Source: DASWJZ01 sp963761005 (GTDB lineage: Bacteria; Pseudomonadota; Alphaproteobacteria; Rhizobiales; Afifellaceae). Taken from it: DNA of 64,000 nt. The notes beneath the pieces are model-generated. The model was not told the origin of the DNA. It saw nothing but the letters and a program-made list of their open reading frames with translations, and did not search any database. A program made the position numbers and the translations under genes. Position 1 is the stretch's first letter. Each line of letters begins with the position of its first letter. Location: assembly GCA_963761005.1 (NCBI GenBank), contig CAVXFK010000027.1:558001-622000 (forward strand), in the 5' to 3' direction. This document shows positions 44,437 through 53,843 of this stretch, piece by piece.

Positions 44437-45758
44437 ATGCCCGACTATGCGTCGATTCTGAAGCGGTCAATTGCCGGGCTCGCGGATCCGAGCCCCGAGA
44501 TGCGCGAGGCTGTCTACCAGCGCGCCCGCGCCGCTTTGGCGCGCCAGCTGACCGCCGTCGATCCGCCGCTTTCGACACGGGAGATCGAGCTTCAGCATCA
44601 GGAGCTGGAGGACGCGGTCACACGGCTTGAGGCGGAATTCGCGCCCTCGGCCCCTGCGTCCGACTTCGGCGGCGGCATGTCGGCCAAGGAGGATTTCCTC
44701 TACACGCCCCCACCGCCCCCGATGGGCGGCGGGGAGCGCCGACAGGCAGCGCCGCAGCCGGCAGATTTCGGCGCGGTGCCGACGGGTGGCCGCTACGACG
44801 AGGACGAAGAGGATTTTGACGACGAGGAGGAAGAGCGCGGGTCGCGCCTGCCGCTCCTCATCGGGGTCGTCGCTGTCGTGCTCGTGCTCGTCGGGGCCGG
44901 GCGCCTATGTCTATGCCGAGCGCGACACGCTCTTCGGCGGCTCGCACGAGAAGGCCGCGTCGGTCGGATGAGGTCGCTTCGACCGAGGCGGCGCCGGTCG
45001 GCGGCGCCGGCCGCGCCTCAGCCGGCCGAACCGGAGAAGCGCGCCGGATCGGTTGACGAATGGACCAGAAACGCCGCCGGCGAGCGCACCCGCAGAGACC
45101 GATACCACTGTCGCAGCACCCGCAACGCCCGAGCCCGCGCCGGCACCGTCCACCGGCACCGTCGCTTCGTCGGAGGGGCTTCCGCTGGAGAATCTGTCGG
45201 GGCTCGGGAACGATGCCTCGAAAGCGGACACGAACCTCGTCGAGCAGCGGGCGATCTACTATTTCCAGGGCTCCGACGGGCAGCCAGGACAGGCGAACGA
45301 GGGCACGGCGACCTGGGCCGAGATCACCAAGGACAATCGCCCGGCGATCCAGGCGACGCTCAAGATCCCGGAGCGCAACGTCACGGTCACCGTCACCATC
45401 TACAAGAACTACGACACGGCGCTTCCGGCGAGCCACCTCGTGGAGGTGCAGTTCTACGGCTCGCTCTCCGACAGCCCGATCCAGCGCGTCCCGGCGCTCG
45501 TGCTGAAGCAGACCGAACAGGCGCGCGGCCAGCCGCTCGCCGGAGCCGCGGTGCCGGTCACCAACGAGCTCTTCTGGATCGCGCTCTCCAACGAACAAGA
45601 CGGACGTGACCCGCAACGTGCAGCTCCTGAGGGAGGGCTCGTGGTTCGACATCCCGATCCTCTTCAGCGATCAGACGCGGGCGCTTCTCACCTTCGAGAA
45701 GGGCATACCCGGCGACAAGGTCTTCGAGACCGTGATGGCGAGCTGGACGCCGTCGTGA
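44437..45758 (+). CDS. single-pass membrane protein after purA, multiply frameshifted
   Basis: Pieces in three frames form one protein. There is an N-terminal helical region (MPDYASILKRSIAGLADPSP, REIELQHQELEDAVTRLEAE), an acidic Pro-rich linker (EDEEDFDDEEEERG) and a membrane helix (LPLLIGVVAVVLVLVGAGAY). A periplasmic part follows with AIYYFQGSDGQPGQANEGTA, FWIALSNEQ and WFDIPILFSDQTRALLTFEK. Indels fall near 44900, 44995, 45043 and 45597. Similar genes follow purA in other Rhizobiales, but no function is known. Boundaries are taken from the outermost plausible start and stop. Confidence 0.65.
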
Positions 45759-45830
45759 CGCGGGTCGCGCCGGCCCTCCCGCCGTCTTCCGGAATTCCAG
45801 ATCGCCGCTTAGCGCTCCTCGGCCAGCTCG

Positions 45831-46743
45831 ATGTCTAAGCTGCCGCGGCTTCGCGATCAGCCTTATTTGCTCCTGACCCTCTCGTCGCTCTTCTGGGCGG
45901 GGAACGCGATCGTCGGCCGCGCCGTCGTCGCATGACATCCCGCCGGTGGCGCTGGCGCAGATGCGCTGGACGGTCGCCTTCCTCATTCTTCTGCCCTTCG
46001 CCTGGCCGAAGCTTTGCGCCGACCTCCCCGTCATCCGACGGCAATTCGGGATCGATGCTGCTTCTTTCGCTGACCGGCATCTCCGCCTTCAACACCATGC
46101 TCTATTGGAGCCTGCACACACGACCGCGATCAACGCGACGCTGATGCAGTCGAGCGCGCCGCTGCTGATCGGGCTCTTCGAGCTGGGCGCTCTTCCGCGA
46201 TCCGCTGACGCGGCTCCAGCTCGCCGGCGTCGGCGTGTCGCTCTCGGGCGTCGCGGTCATCGTGAGCGGCGGCGATCCGGCGCGGCTTGTCGGCCTGTCG
46301 CTCAATATCGGCGACCTCGTCGTCGTCGTGGCGATGGCGGTCTACGCGCTCTATTCGACGCTGCTTCGCAAGCGGCCCGCCGATCGCGCCGATCTCGCTT
46401 GTCACCGCGACGATCGGGATCGGTGCAGCGCTGCTCGTTCCCCTGACTGTGGTCGAATATCGCTTCCGGGGCCCGCTTCGCCGCCTTCGGTGCGGGTGAT
46501 TTCGCGGCGATCGCCTATGTCGCGATCTTCCCGTCGATCCTCTCCTATCTCTGCTTCAATCGCGGCGTGGAGCTCATCGGCGCGAACCGGGCCGGACCGT
46601 TCTTCCATCTGATCCCGCTCTTCGGCGTCGTGCTCGCCGTCGTCTTTCTCGGCGAGCGGCCGGCGCTCTACCACCTCGTCGGCGCGGCGCTCATCATCAG
46701 CGGCGTGGCGCTTGCCGGCCGCAGGCCGACGGCGCGCGCATGA
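45831..46743 (+). CDS. EamA-family (DMT) transporter 1, multiply frameshifted
   Basis: About 300 residues when frames are joined. Recognisable segments are PYLLLTLSSLFWAGNAIVGR, PPVALAQMRWTVAFLILLPF, LLLSLTGISAFNTMLYWSL, LSGVAVIVSGGDPARLV and the final LVGAALIISGVALAGRRP. This gives the ten-helix, two-EamA-repeat layout of drug/metabolite exporters. At least five one-base indels break it. The start ATG 45831 and stop at 46741-46743 are consistent with family length. Substrate unknown. Confidence 0.7.
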
Positions 46744-46789
46744 ATCGGGTGGCGGCGGCGCACTGAGGCCGCTCCTAGACACGCTGCCC

Positions 46790-47741
46790 ATGATCGATGC
46801 CGGACGCCGAAGCTCGACGGCCGGAGCTGGGCTCTGCTCGTGGCCCTCGCGCTTCTTTGGAGCGCATCCTTCGTCTTCATCAAGGTGGGCGCGGCGGAGA
46901 TCCCGATCCTGACGCTCGTGCTGCTGCGGGTCGGGCTTGCGGCGCTCGTCCTGAACGTCGTCGTGATCGCCGGCCGGCGCCGCTATCCGACGCAAGCTCG
47001 CGGCGCTCGCGAGCTACCTCGTGATGGGGCTTTTGAACAACGTGCTTCCCCTTCGTGCTGATCGTCTTCGCGACGGCGCGGCTCGGCGCCGGCTCGGCCT
47101 CGATCCTGAACGCGACGACGCCGATCTTCACGCTGCTCGTGGCGCACGTCGCGACGCGCGACGAGAAGATCACGCCGGCGAAGCTCACCGGCATCCTGCT
47201 CGGCTTCGCGGGCGTCGCGGCGATGACCGATCCGCAGCGCCGTTGCCGGCCTCGGCGGCGACTTCGTCGCGGTCGCCGCCATGCTTGCGGCGACCTTCTG
47301 CTACGGGCTTTCGGCGGTCTACGGGCGGCGCTTCGGCCGCATCGATCCGATCGTCTCGGCGACCTGCCAGCTGAGCGCGTCGACGCTCATGCTTCTGCCG
47401 ATCGCGCTTCTCCACGATCGGCCCTTCGGGCTGCCGCTGCCGGGACTCGCGGCGATGCGCGTCGGTGATCGGGCTCGCGCTTCTTTCGACCGCGCTCGCC
47501 TACGTCATCTTCTACGCGCTCATCGCGCGCGCCGGCGGGACGAACACGATGCTCGTCACGCTGCTCATCCCGGTGGGCGGAGTGTTTCTTGCGCTGGGCG
47601 CTGCTCGGCGAGGCCTTCACCGCCGCCGAGGCCGCCGGCATGACGCTGATCGGCCTCGGTCTTGTGGTGATCGACGGGCGGGCATTCGCCCGGCTCGGCG
47701 CCGGCCGGCGCCGGTCAGGACCGGCGGCGGCTGATCCTTAG
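46790..47741 (+). CDS. EamA-family (DMT) transporter 2, multiply frameshifted
   Basis: A second DMT exporter, immediately after the first. Segments are ALALLWSASFVFIKVGAAEI, LIVFATARLGAGSASILNAT, AATFCYGLSAVYGRRFGRID and GLALLSTALAYVIFYALIAR, ending in MTLIGLGLVVIDGRAFA. Frames change several times (about 46800, 47050, 47245, 47460 and 47600). The N-terminal start is uncertain (46790 or 46798). It converges on rpoH, whose inferred stop overlaps its own stop. Substrate unknown. Confidence 0.7.
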
Positions 47742-48649
47742 CCGCCGGCGCCATCAGCGCGGCACGGCCGCGGTCGCGGTCGTTCGTCGCCTTCAGCATC
47801 GCCTTCTGCACCTTCTCGAAGGCGCGCACCTCGAGCTGCCGGACGCGCTCGCGCGAGACGTCGAACTCGGTCGACAGCTCCTCAAGCGTGAGCGGATCGT
47901 CGGAAAGCCGGCGCGCCTCGAAGATGCGCCGCTCGCGGTCGTCGAGCACGTTCAAGCGCGTCGCCGAGCATGGCGCGGCGCTGGTCGAGCTCGTCCTGCT
48001 CCGCGAGCTTCTCTTCCTGCGAGTCGTGCTCGTCGGCGAGCCAGTCCATCCACTCGCCGGATTCGCCTTCGCCGGCGCGGATCGGCGCGTTCAGCGACGC
48101 GTCGCCGGAAAGGCGACGGTTCATCGAGACGACCTCTTCCTCGCTGACGTTCAGCTTCTTGGCGATCTGCTTCACCTGGTCGGGGCGAAGGTCGCCCTCG
48201 TCGAGCGCCTGGATCTGGCTCTTCACCTTCCTGAGATTGAAGAACAGCCGCTTCTGGTTCGCGGTCGTTCCCATCTTCACCAGGCTCCAGGAGCGCAGGA
48301 TGTATTCCTGGATCGCCGCCTTGATCCACCACATGGCATAGGTGGCGAGGCGGAAGCCGCGCTCCGGATCGAAGCGCTTCACCGCCTGCATCAGCCCGAC
48401 ATTGCCTTCCGAGATCACCTCGCCGATCGGCAGGCCGTAGCCGCGATAGCCCATGGCGATCTTGGCGACGAGCCGAAGATGGCTGGTGACGAGCTTGTGC
48501 GCAGCGTCGCGGTCCCCGTGCTCGAGGTAGCGCTTCGCCAGCATGTACTCCTCCTGCGGCTCCAGCATCGGGAACCGCCGGATCTCTTCCAGATAGCGCG
48601 TCAGGCCGCCGTCCCCAGACTGGAAGACCGGTATGTTGCCTCTGGCCAT
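47738..48649 (-). CDS. rpoH: heat-shock sigma factor RpoH (sigma-32), frameshifted
   Basis: A sigma-70-family factor for heat-shock promoters. From ATG 48649: MARGNIPVFQSGDGGLTRYL; region 2 VISEGNVGLMQAVKRFDPER and FRLATYAMWWIKAAIQEYIL; the RpoH box NQKRLFFNLRKVKSQI; and, after a frameshift, region 4 VLDDRERRIFEARRLSDDPL and DVSRERVRQLEVRAFEKVQK. One extra T (minus strand) near 47953 breaks DALNVLDDRE. A second indel near the 3' end is inferred, because the open frame otherwise overruns to 47617 through the neighbouring gene. The end at 47738 is therefore an estimate (about 303 residues). Confidence 0.87.
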
Positions 48650-48762
48650 GTCTCACATCCTTCCAGGCTGTCCGGCGTCCACAGCGGCCCGCCGGCAAGC
48701 CATCAAGAGTTCGCGGACATTATCACGCCGCCATTGCGACTGCGAAAAGAACGCCGCTTCCG

Positions 48763-49759
48763 CTAAACGACGTGTTTTCGGAACAGTTCTACCAGATCGG
48801 TCAAATCCGTTGGCCAATCTGTCTCAAATTTAATAAGCGCCCCCGTCCGCGGGTGTCGGAAGCGCAGCATTCGCGCGTGCAGGGCCTGGCGCCGGAAGCC
48901 TTTGATTTTGGCCTGCAAATCCGCCGGCAGTGTCTTTGCCTTGGTGCTGAAGCCGGCGCCGTAGACGGCGTCGCCCACAAGTGGATGGCTGATATGCGCC
49001 AGGTGCACGCGTATTTGATGGGTCCGGCCGGTCTCCAGCCGGCACGAAATGAGGGCGGCAGTGGTCCCGAAGCGCTCCTTGACGGCGTAGTGGGTCACCG
49101 CGCGGCGGCCGCCACTGCGGGTCGACCGCCTGCTTCAGACGGTTGTTGGGATCACGAATGAGGGGGGCATCGACTACGCCGATATGGGGTTTCGGCACGC
49201 CCCAGACAAGGGCATCGTATTCGCGAAGAAGCGGCCCTTCGCGTCCGTGGTCGGCGAACTGCGCGGAAAGCGCGCGGTGCGCGAAGTCGTTCTTGGCGAC
49301 GACGAGCACGCCCGAGGTGTCCTTGTCGAGCCGGTGCACGATGCCCGGCCGCCTGACGCCGCCGATGCCCGAGAGGCTGTCGCCGCAATGCGCGATCAGC
49401 GCGTTGACGAGCGTGCCGGAGCGGTTCCCGGCGCCCGGATGCACGACGAGGCCGGCCGGCTTGTCGATGACGATGAGGTCGGCGTCCTCGTAAAGGATGT
49501 TGAGCGGGATCGGCTCGGGGCCAGGCTTCGCGTCTTCCGGCGGGCGGCAGGGAAAGCGCGACCTCTGTCCCGGCGGCGACGCGCGCGTTCGGGTCGTCGA
49601 GCGATCTTGCCGTCGATTGCGACGTTCCGCGCCTTGATCAGCGCCTTCAGCCGGCTGCGGGAAAGCGCCGTCCGCGTGCCGCGCGAGGAAGAGGTCGAGC
49701 CGCTCGCCCGCCGCGTCGGGCTCGACCCGGAAGGTCCGCTTCTCTATCAGGTCGCCCAT
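48763..49759 (-). CDS. rluD: RluA/RluD-family pseudouridine synthase, multiply frameshifted
   Basis: A 23S rRNA pseudouridine synthase by family. The N-terminal S4-like domain is broken into frames (RVEPDAAGERLDLFLARH, SRSRLKALIKARNVAIDGKI). The catalytic domain is readable: ILYEDADLIVIDKPAGLVVH, then RRPGIVHRLDKDTSGVLVVA, whose HRLDKDTSG contains the catalytic Asp. The last part, in another frame, reads ISCRLETGRTHQIRVHLAHI. At least four indels occur (three between 49540 and 49690, one near 49114). The gene lies upstream of rpoH on the same strand, a common alphaproteobacterial pairing. Which RluA subfamily it belongs to is not certain. Confidence 0.8.
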
Positions 49760-50123
49760 GACCTCCTACGACGACGCCGAAGACGAGGCACCGCTCGACC
49801 CGGCGGCGGCGCGGCTTCGGCGGAAGCTCGTGCGCCTGCTCTTCGTGTCCGGCGGGATCATGATGCTCGGGCTTATCGCGGTGTTCGGCGCCATTGTCTA
49901 CAAGCTGAACCAGGGCGGGGCGGGGAGGGCGAGCCGGCTTTCGCCGGCCGCGCCGATCGAAGGCCGCGTTGCCATTCCCGCCGGCGACCGGATCGTTGCG
50001 ACGGCGCTTGACGGCGACCGCGCGCTCCTGACGCTTGCCGCCCCCGACGGCACGACGTCGCTCCTTCTCGTCGACCTCGCGACCGGCGCGGTGCTCGGCC
50101 GCTATTCGATCGCGCCGGAGTGA
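49758..50123 (+). CDS. small single-pass membrane protein (DUF6476-like)
   Basis: A 121-residue protein. The N-terminal cytoplasmic stretch (DPAAARLRRKLVRLL) is followed by one membrane helix (LFVSGGIMMLGLIAVFGAIV) and a periplasmic domain of about 75 residues with alternating hydrophobic strands (DRIVATALDGDRALLTLAAP, SLLLVDLATGAVLGRYSI). It is divergent from rluD with overlapping start codons. Similar proteins beside rluD are annotated DUF6476 (from memory). Function unknown. Confidence 0.75.
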   Translation: MTSYDDAEDEAPLDPAAARLRRKLVRLLFVSGGIMMLGLIAVFGAIVYKLNQGGAGRASRLSPAAPIEGRVAIPAGDRIVATALDGDRALLTLAAPDGTTSLLLVDLATGAVLGRYSIAPE

Positions 50124-50192
50124 ATTGGCGCTGTCGGCGTCCGTCACTTGCGCGGCGCGCGGGCGGACGCTTATATGCGCTTCTCCAGCGCC

Positions 50193-50268
50193 GCTCCCTT
50201 CGTCTAGTGGTCTAGGACGCCGCCCTCTCACGGCGGAAACAGGGGTTCGAGTCCCCTAGGGAGCGCCA
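50193..50268 (+). tRNA. tRNA-Glu (anticodon CTC)
   Basis: 76 nt folding into a cloverleaf: acceptor GCTCCCT/AGGGAGC, anticodon stem CCGCC/GGCGG with loop CTCTCAC (anticodon CTC), T arm AGGGG-TTCGAGT-CCCCT, and encoded 3' GCCA. It reads GAG codons. Its 3' end is partly repeated 3.3 kb downstream, so it appears to be an integration site. Confidence 0.95.
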
Positions 50269-50576
50269 GCTACTCAGCAAGCCGTTGATTGCCGATCTTT
50301 TGGGCGCCGCTCGACTAGCCCGCCGCAGGCACACGGGGCTGAATGACTGTCGGCCACGCTCTACCTCTTTGCACCCTCGTAGTAGAGAACTGCCTGACGG
50401 TGTCGCCGGGTTCTCTGGGCTGACGACTGACGATCTCCGGCCCAATTTGAAATGGCGAATAAAGCCTTCGTTTAGCAACACAGCATTTTCATAAGAGTTT
50501 AGCCGCCGAAGTGAGCATTTTACCCACTCCTACGGAGTAGTGACGCCCCAAGTTCCAAAGGAGAAGGCGGAGACTG

Positions 50577-51920
50577 TTGAAGCTCTTAGTTAACGCAGCT
50601 CGCCGGTTTAGCGGCGCGAGCGGCGGAAACGTCGCCGTGCTCTTTGCGGTCACGGCCATTCCGATCATCGCTCTAATAGGCGGAGCCGTCGACTTCGGTC
50701 GCGCCAGTTTGTTGCGAGTGAAGATGCAAGACGCGCTCGATGCAACGTCCATCATGCTGGCGAAGGAAGCGTCCACGGCAACCGCAGATCAGCTCCAGAC
50801 GGACGCGAACACGTTTTTCACCGCGCAATTCAAACAGCCGGAAGTCAAGAACCTGGCACTCGATCTGCAATACACGTCCGGCGATCAGCAGCTTACGCTG
50901 AACGGAAGCGCTTCCCTCAAAACTGCTTTCATCGGTCTTGTAGGCATCAACTCGCTCGCCTTCGATGGCAGCTCGACCGTGAATTGGGGCAGCAAGGGTC
51001 TGCAGGTCGCGCTCGTCCTCGACAACACCGGCTCGATGGCGAGCAATGGCAAGCTGGCGGCCCTTAAGAGTGCGACCAACAGCTTTCTAGACAAGCTCAA
51101 GTCCGCCGCCTTCAGCGACGGCGACGTCTATGTCTCGATCGTCCCCTTCGCGAAGGACGTGAACCTCGGACCAAGCAACTACAATGCAAGCTGGATCGAT
51201 TGGACGACCTGGGATTCCAGCTGTTCAGGCGGCGGGGGCTTCGGCTTCGGCGGGGGCTTCGGCGGCTTCGGCGGGGGCTTCGGCGGCTTCGGCGGGGGAC
51301 ACCATTGCACCCCGCCTTCGCACAGCACATGGACCGGCTGCGTCCTCGACCGGGGCAACGACAGCGGTCCAAGCTCGGGAGACTATGACACCAACGTCGT
51401 CACCCCGACGACCAGCAACTCGGCGACGCTCTATGTCGCGGAGGACTATTCCGACTGTCCGCAGGCGGCGATGGGGCTTAGCTACGACTGGTCGGCGATG
51501 AAGACCGTCGTGAACAACATGGTTGCTGCCGGCTACACCAATCAGGGCCTCGGACTGCAGGTGGGCTGGATGTCGCTTGCGGGCGGCGGGCCATTCACCG
51601 TGCCCACGCCTCCCAACCCTGACGCCGAATACGCCAAGGCCATCATCATTCTGTCGGACGGGCTCAATACCGAGGACCGCTGGTATTCAAATGCGTCGCA
51701 GATCGACGCGCGGCAAAAGAAAACCTGCGACAACATCAAGGCGGCCGGAATTACGCTCTACACCATCCAGGTCAACACCAGCCACGATCCGACGTCGACG
51801 CTGCTGCAAGACTGCGCCAGCGATCCAAGCGACTTCTATCTGCTGACCTCATCGAGCCAAATCCTCACCACGTTCAATACGATAGCCACCGGACTGGATA
51901 CCGTGTTTCTCTCGGAGTAG
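50577..51920 (+). CDS. TadG-like pilus-assembly protein with VWA domain
   Basis: A 447-residue protein. The N-terminal TadE/TadG segment reads GASGGNVAVLFAVTAIPIIA, then LIGGAVDFGRASLLRVKMQD, a membrane helix with pilin-like features. A von Willebrand A domain follows with a MIDAS motif (VALVLDNTGSMA) and SDGLNTEDRWYSN. A Gly/Phe-rich run near residues 220-245 comes from a 21-bp tandem repeat and sits inside the VWA domain as an insert. TadG-type proteins act in Flp pilus assembly at the envelope. No other tad genes are here. The start is TTG 50577 after AAGGAGAAGGCGGAG. Confidence 0.82.
   Translation: MKLLVNAARRFSGASGGNVAVLFAVTAIPIIALIGGAVDFGRASLLRVKMQDALDATSIMLAKEASTATADQLQTDANTFFTAQFKQPEVKNLALDLQYTSGDQQLTLNGSASLKTAFIGLVGINSLAFDGSSTVNWGSKGLQVALVLDNTGSMASNGKLAALKSATNSFLDKLKSAAFSDGDVYVSIVPFAKDVNLGPSNYNASWIDWTTWDSSCSGGGGFGFGGGFGGFGGGFGGFGGGHHCTPPSHSTWTGCVLDRGNDSGPSSGDYDTNVVTPTTSNSATLYVAEDYSDCPQAAMGLSYDWSAMKTVVNNMVAAGYTNQGLGLQVGWMSLAGGGPFTVPTPPNPDAEYAKAIIILSDGLNTEDRWYSNASQIDARQKKTCDNIKAAGITLYTIQVNTSHDPTSTLLQDCASDPSDFYLLTSSSQILTTFNTIATGLDTVFLSE
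51246..51298 (+). repeat. 21-bp tandem repeat inside the TadG-like gene
   Basis: Two full exact copies of a 21-bp unit (TTCGGCGGGGGCTTCGGC plus GGC) at 51246-51266 and 51267-51287, then a partial third copy to 51298. The unit length is a multiple of three, so copy-number change would lengthen or shorten the Gly/Phe-rich insert in frame. Confidence 0.85.
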
Positions 51921-51949
51921 AGGGGAGCGTCAGCCCTCCTCCCTAGGGC

Positions 51950-52205
51950 ATCCCGATCGCCAGCGTCGACCCCCGCGACGATACCCGAGAGCTTGTGACG
52001 GCGCGCTGGGAGTTGGTCCCCTGGTGGTCAAAGGAGATTCCGAAGGTCCCGCACATAGACGCCCGGGCCGAGACGGTCCACGCCACGTGCATGTTCAAGA
52101 AAGCCATCGCCAACGAAGAGCGCTCATCCCGGCGACAGGCTTTTTCGAATGGCAGCAGGGCGCCGACGGGATGCGGCCCTATCGGCTCCAACGCGAGGAC
52201 TCGAA
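51950..52205 (+). pseudogene. SRAP/YedK (SOS-response-associated peptidase) fragment
   Basis: Translation gives VTARWELVPWWSKEIPKVPH, then IDARAETVHATCMFKKAI, and in another frame LIPATGFFEWQQGADGMRPY. These are consecutive conserved blocks of the SRAP/HMCES family, which crosslinks to abasic sites in single-stranded DNA. The N-terminal MCGR, with the catalytic Cys2, and the C-terminal half with the active-site His are missing, and a frameshift lies near 52110. The gene is a remnant. Confidence 0.8.
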
Positions 52206-52345
52206 ATCTTTGCCAGTGTCGCGCCTTTGACGCGTCGTAGGAGCGTTGCGCTATCGGCCGGACGCTTCAATGGCACAACGTCTGATGATGTGGCTGCCGC
52301 CGATGGTGCTTGCCGGGCCGAGCCTGCTTGGGGGAGCGACGGAAA

Positions 52346-53149
52346 TCATGCCGCTTTGAAGAAGCGAACTGTCCCACGCCGTTCTCTCTTGCCCTCATAC
52401 ATCGCGAGGTCGGCAGCGTGGATCAGGTCTTCGGCGCGTTTCCCGCTTTCGGGGCCGATGGCCACGCCTACGGTGGCACCAACTTCAATACGACTTTCGT
52501 CAAGGTCGAACGGCCTTTCGATCTCTCGGATGACGCGTCGGGCGGCAAGAGCAGGCACATCGTCGCCCGCCTCGTATTCAACGAGCGCGGCAAACTCGTC
52601 GCCGCCCAGGCGCGCTACAGAGGCAGGCCCAGGGAAGCACGTTCTGAGGCGGTCAGCGATCTGAACGAGGAGCGCGTCGCCAACCGCGTGGCCGTGAGTA
52701 TCGTTCACGGGTTTGAAACGATCGAGGTCGATGAACAATACCGCGCACCGGGAACCGTTTCTCCACGCCTGACCCAGTGCCTCCCCGGCGCGCTCCGCGA
52801 AGAGACGGCGGTTCGGAAGGCCAGTAAGGGCATCATGTCTGGCCGACGCGCGGGCGCTCTCCTCGGCCGCGATCCGCAGCCTCAATTCCCGCTTGGACTC
52901 CTGCATTCGTCGCCAAGCGAACGTAAGCAGGCCGACGAGTAGCAGCGCCCCCAGGCACAGCAGCTCGTCCAATTCGATCGTCTGTTCCTTGGGCGGCGTG
53001 CCCTCGTTTTTAAACACATCGTATTCGAGCGCCAGAAACGCGGCACTCAGAAGAACGGCCACAAGGAAGGTGAAGTCCGCGATAGCGACTTGTCGTTTGA
53101 TGGCGAATCTCCCCAGCGCGCGAAAGGATTGCCCGATGCGTGGTCTCAT
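52346..53149 (-). CDS. membrane-bound diguanylate cyclase (GGDEF)
   Basis: A 267-residue protein. Two N-terminal membrane helices (AIADFTFLVAVLLSAAFLAL; ELLCLGALLLVGLLTFAWRR) enclose a short periplasmic loop. A GGDEF domain follows: HDALTGLPNRRLFAERAGEA, FIDLDRFKPVNDTHGHAVGD and the active-site ARLGGDEFAALV. It would make cyclic di-GMP. The I-site (RxxD) is not evident before GGDEF, so product inhibition may be weak. The C-terminus matches family length. Confidence 0.88.
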   Translation of the reverse strand: MRPRIGQSFRALGRFAIKRQVAIADFTFLVAVLLSAAFLALEYDVFKNEGTPPKEQTIELDELLCLGALLLVGLLTFAWRRMQESKRELRLRIAAEESARASARHDALTGLPNRRLFAERAGEALGQAWRNGSRCAVLFIDLDRFKPVNDTHGHAVGDALLVQIADRLRTCFPGPASVARLGGDEFAALVEYEAGDDVPALAARRVIREIERPFDLDESRIEVGATVGVAIGPESGKRAEDLIHAADLAMYEGKRERRGTVRFFKAA

Positions 53150-53843
53150 CGGGGTAGTTCTTGAGGGCCAACCCCCTTAGATTTTCTGAAGGGTTGATAG
53201 CAAATTCGAACCTAGAGAGAGCCGGCGAACTGGCGGGTCGGAGTCCGCTCACGGCCCCGATTGTGTTGAAAGAGTTGGCGGTTGAGGCGGCGGAGATGTC
53301 GCTGACGTAAAAGTCCCTCCACCCAAATGCTGAGCCTGCACTGATTTGCCAGCCGCAGAGCGTGAGGTGTCCCTTGGTGTCGTATCCGAGTCCGTGAGGG
53401 CATCCTAAAGGCGGTCGATTCCCTTGGATGAGACACCTGCGTTTCGGTCGCATGAGGTTGCGGAAGGCAATCTCCATCGGTATGAAAAAGTGCTACACAA
53501 GCTAAGGCCGGGTGGACAGAAGTATCCGTGTTTTCAATAGCTTGTTGCCATGTAGTTCGTCTCCCCTAGGGAGTGCCAGCGGAACGCCACGCCAGAAATC
53601 TGCGATGGGTTAGGTTCTGGGTGGCACCGAGCGTGCTCGATCTCTGAGCGCCTCGAGTTCGACCGGCCTTCATCATGATGTCCGTTTCTGACCAAAGCGG
53701 ACCTGCCCACGCCCCAGGGCACGTAGCGGTAAGGGCCGCCTGCAGTTATTTTGCGCCAGCGACAATGCAACTCTTGAGCTGCTGCTTCATCAAGGCTTCG
53801 AGCTGAGTTACGCTCGTGATCGAGGCTATCAAGGAGGGTCGCT
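53150..53843. other. intergenic stretch spanning the right end of the tRNA-Glu island
   Basis: No convincing gene. A minus-strand open frame at 53477-53010 overlaps the diguanylate cyclase start in another frame and has no recognisable domain. The repeat of the tRNA-Glu end is at 53562-53580. A ribosome-binding site (AAGGAGGGTCGCT) precedes the acyl-CoA synthetase GTG start at 53844. Confidence 0.5.
53562..53580 (+). repeat. attR-like repeat of the tRNA-Glu 3' end
   Basis: TCCCCTAGGGAG-T-GCCAGC matches 18 of 19 bases of the tRNA-Glu 3' end at 50252-50270. The preceding GTTCG also matches at the same spacing, with two changed bases between. It marks the probable right boundary of the island. 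Confidence 0.72.

Larger units (their letters stand above)
50252..53580 (+). mobile_element. tRNA-Glu-associated island, about 3.3 kb, no integrase
   Basis: The 19 bases ending the tRNA gene (TCCCCTAGGGAG-C-GCCAGC, 50252-50270) recur at 53562-53580 with one change (T for C). Upstream, GTTCG is also shared at equal spacing. Such repeats are typical attL/attR pairs of tyrosine-recombinase elements in tRNA genes. The enclosed DNA holds a TadG-like gene, a broken SRAP gene, a diguanylate cyclase and noncoding sequence. No integrase or excisionase is visible. It may be a decayed element or one mobilised in trans. The intact tRNA is at the left end. Confidence 0.7.

Noticed and set aside
43102..45609. 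An 835-residue open frame starting with PurA and running into the next gene
   Set aside because: The PurA sequence leaves this frame near 44241 and ends at a proper stop at 44395 in the neighbouring frame. The long frame is created by a one-base insertion, not by a real fusion.
50193..50268. Possible tRNA disruption by the island
   Set aside because: The cloverleaf is complete, including the encoded CCA, so integration would have regenerated the gene. The repeat at 53562 is the displaced fragment.
53010..53477. Minus-strand frame of 155 codons at the right part of the tRNA-Glu island
   Set aside because: It overlaps the diguanylate cyclase start in another frame, has no recognisable domain or signal, and its composition is not protein-like at the C-terminus.
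53680..53702. Loose inverted repeat GTCCG...CGGAC between the island end and the acyl-CoA synthetase gene
   Set aside because: Arms are only five bases with imperfect extension and there is no T tract or gene context. Expected by chance at this GC content.
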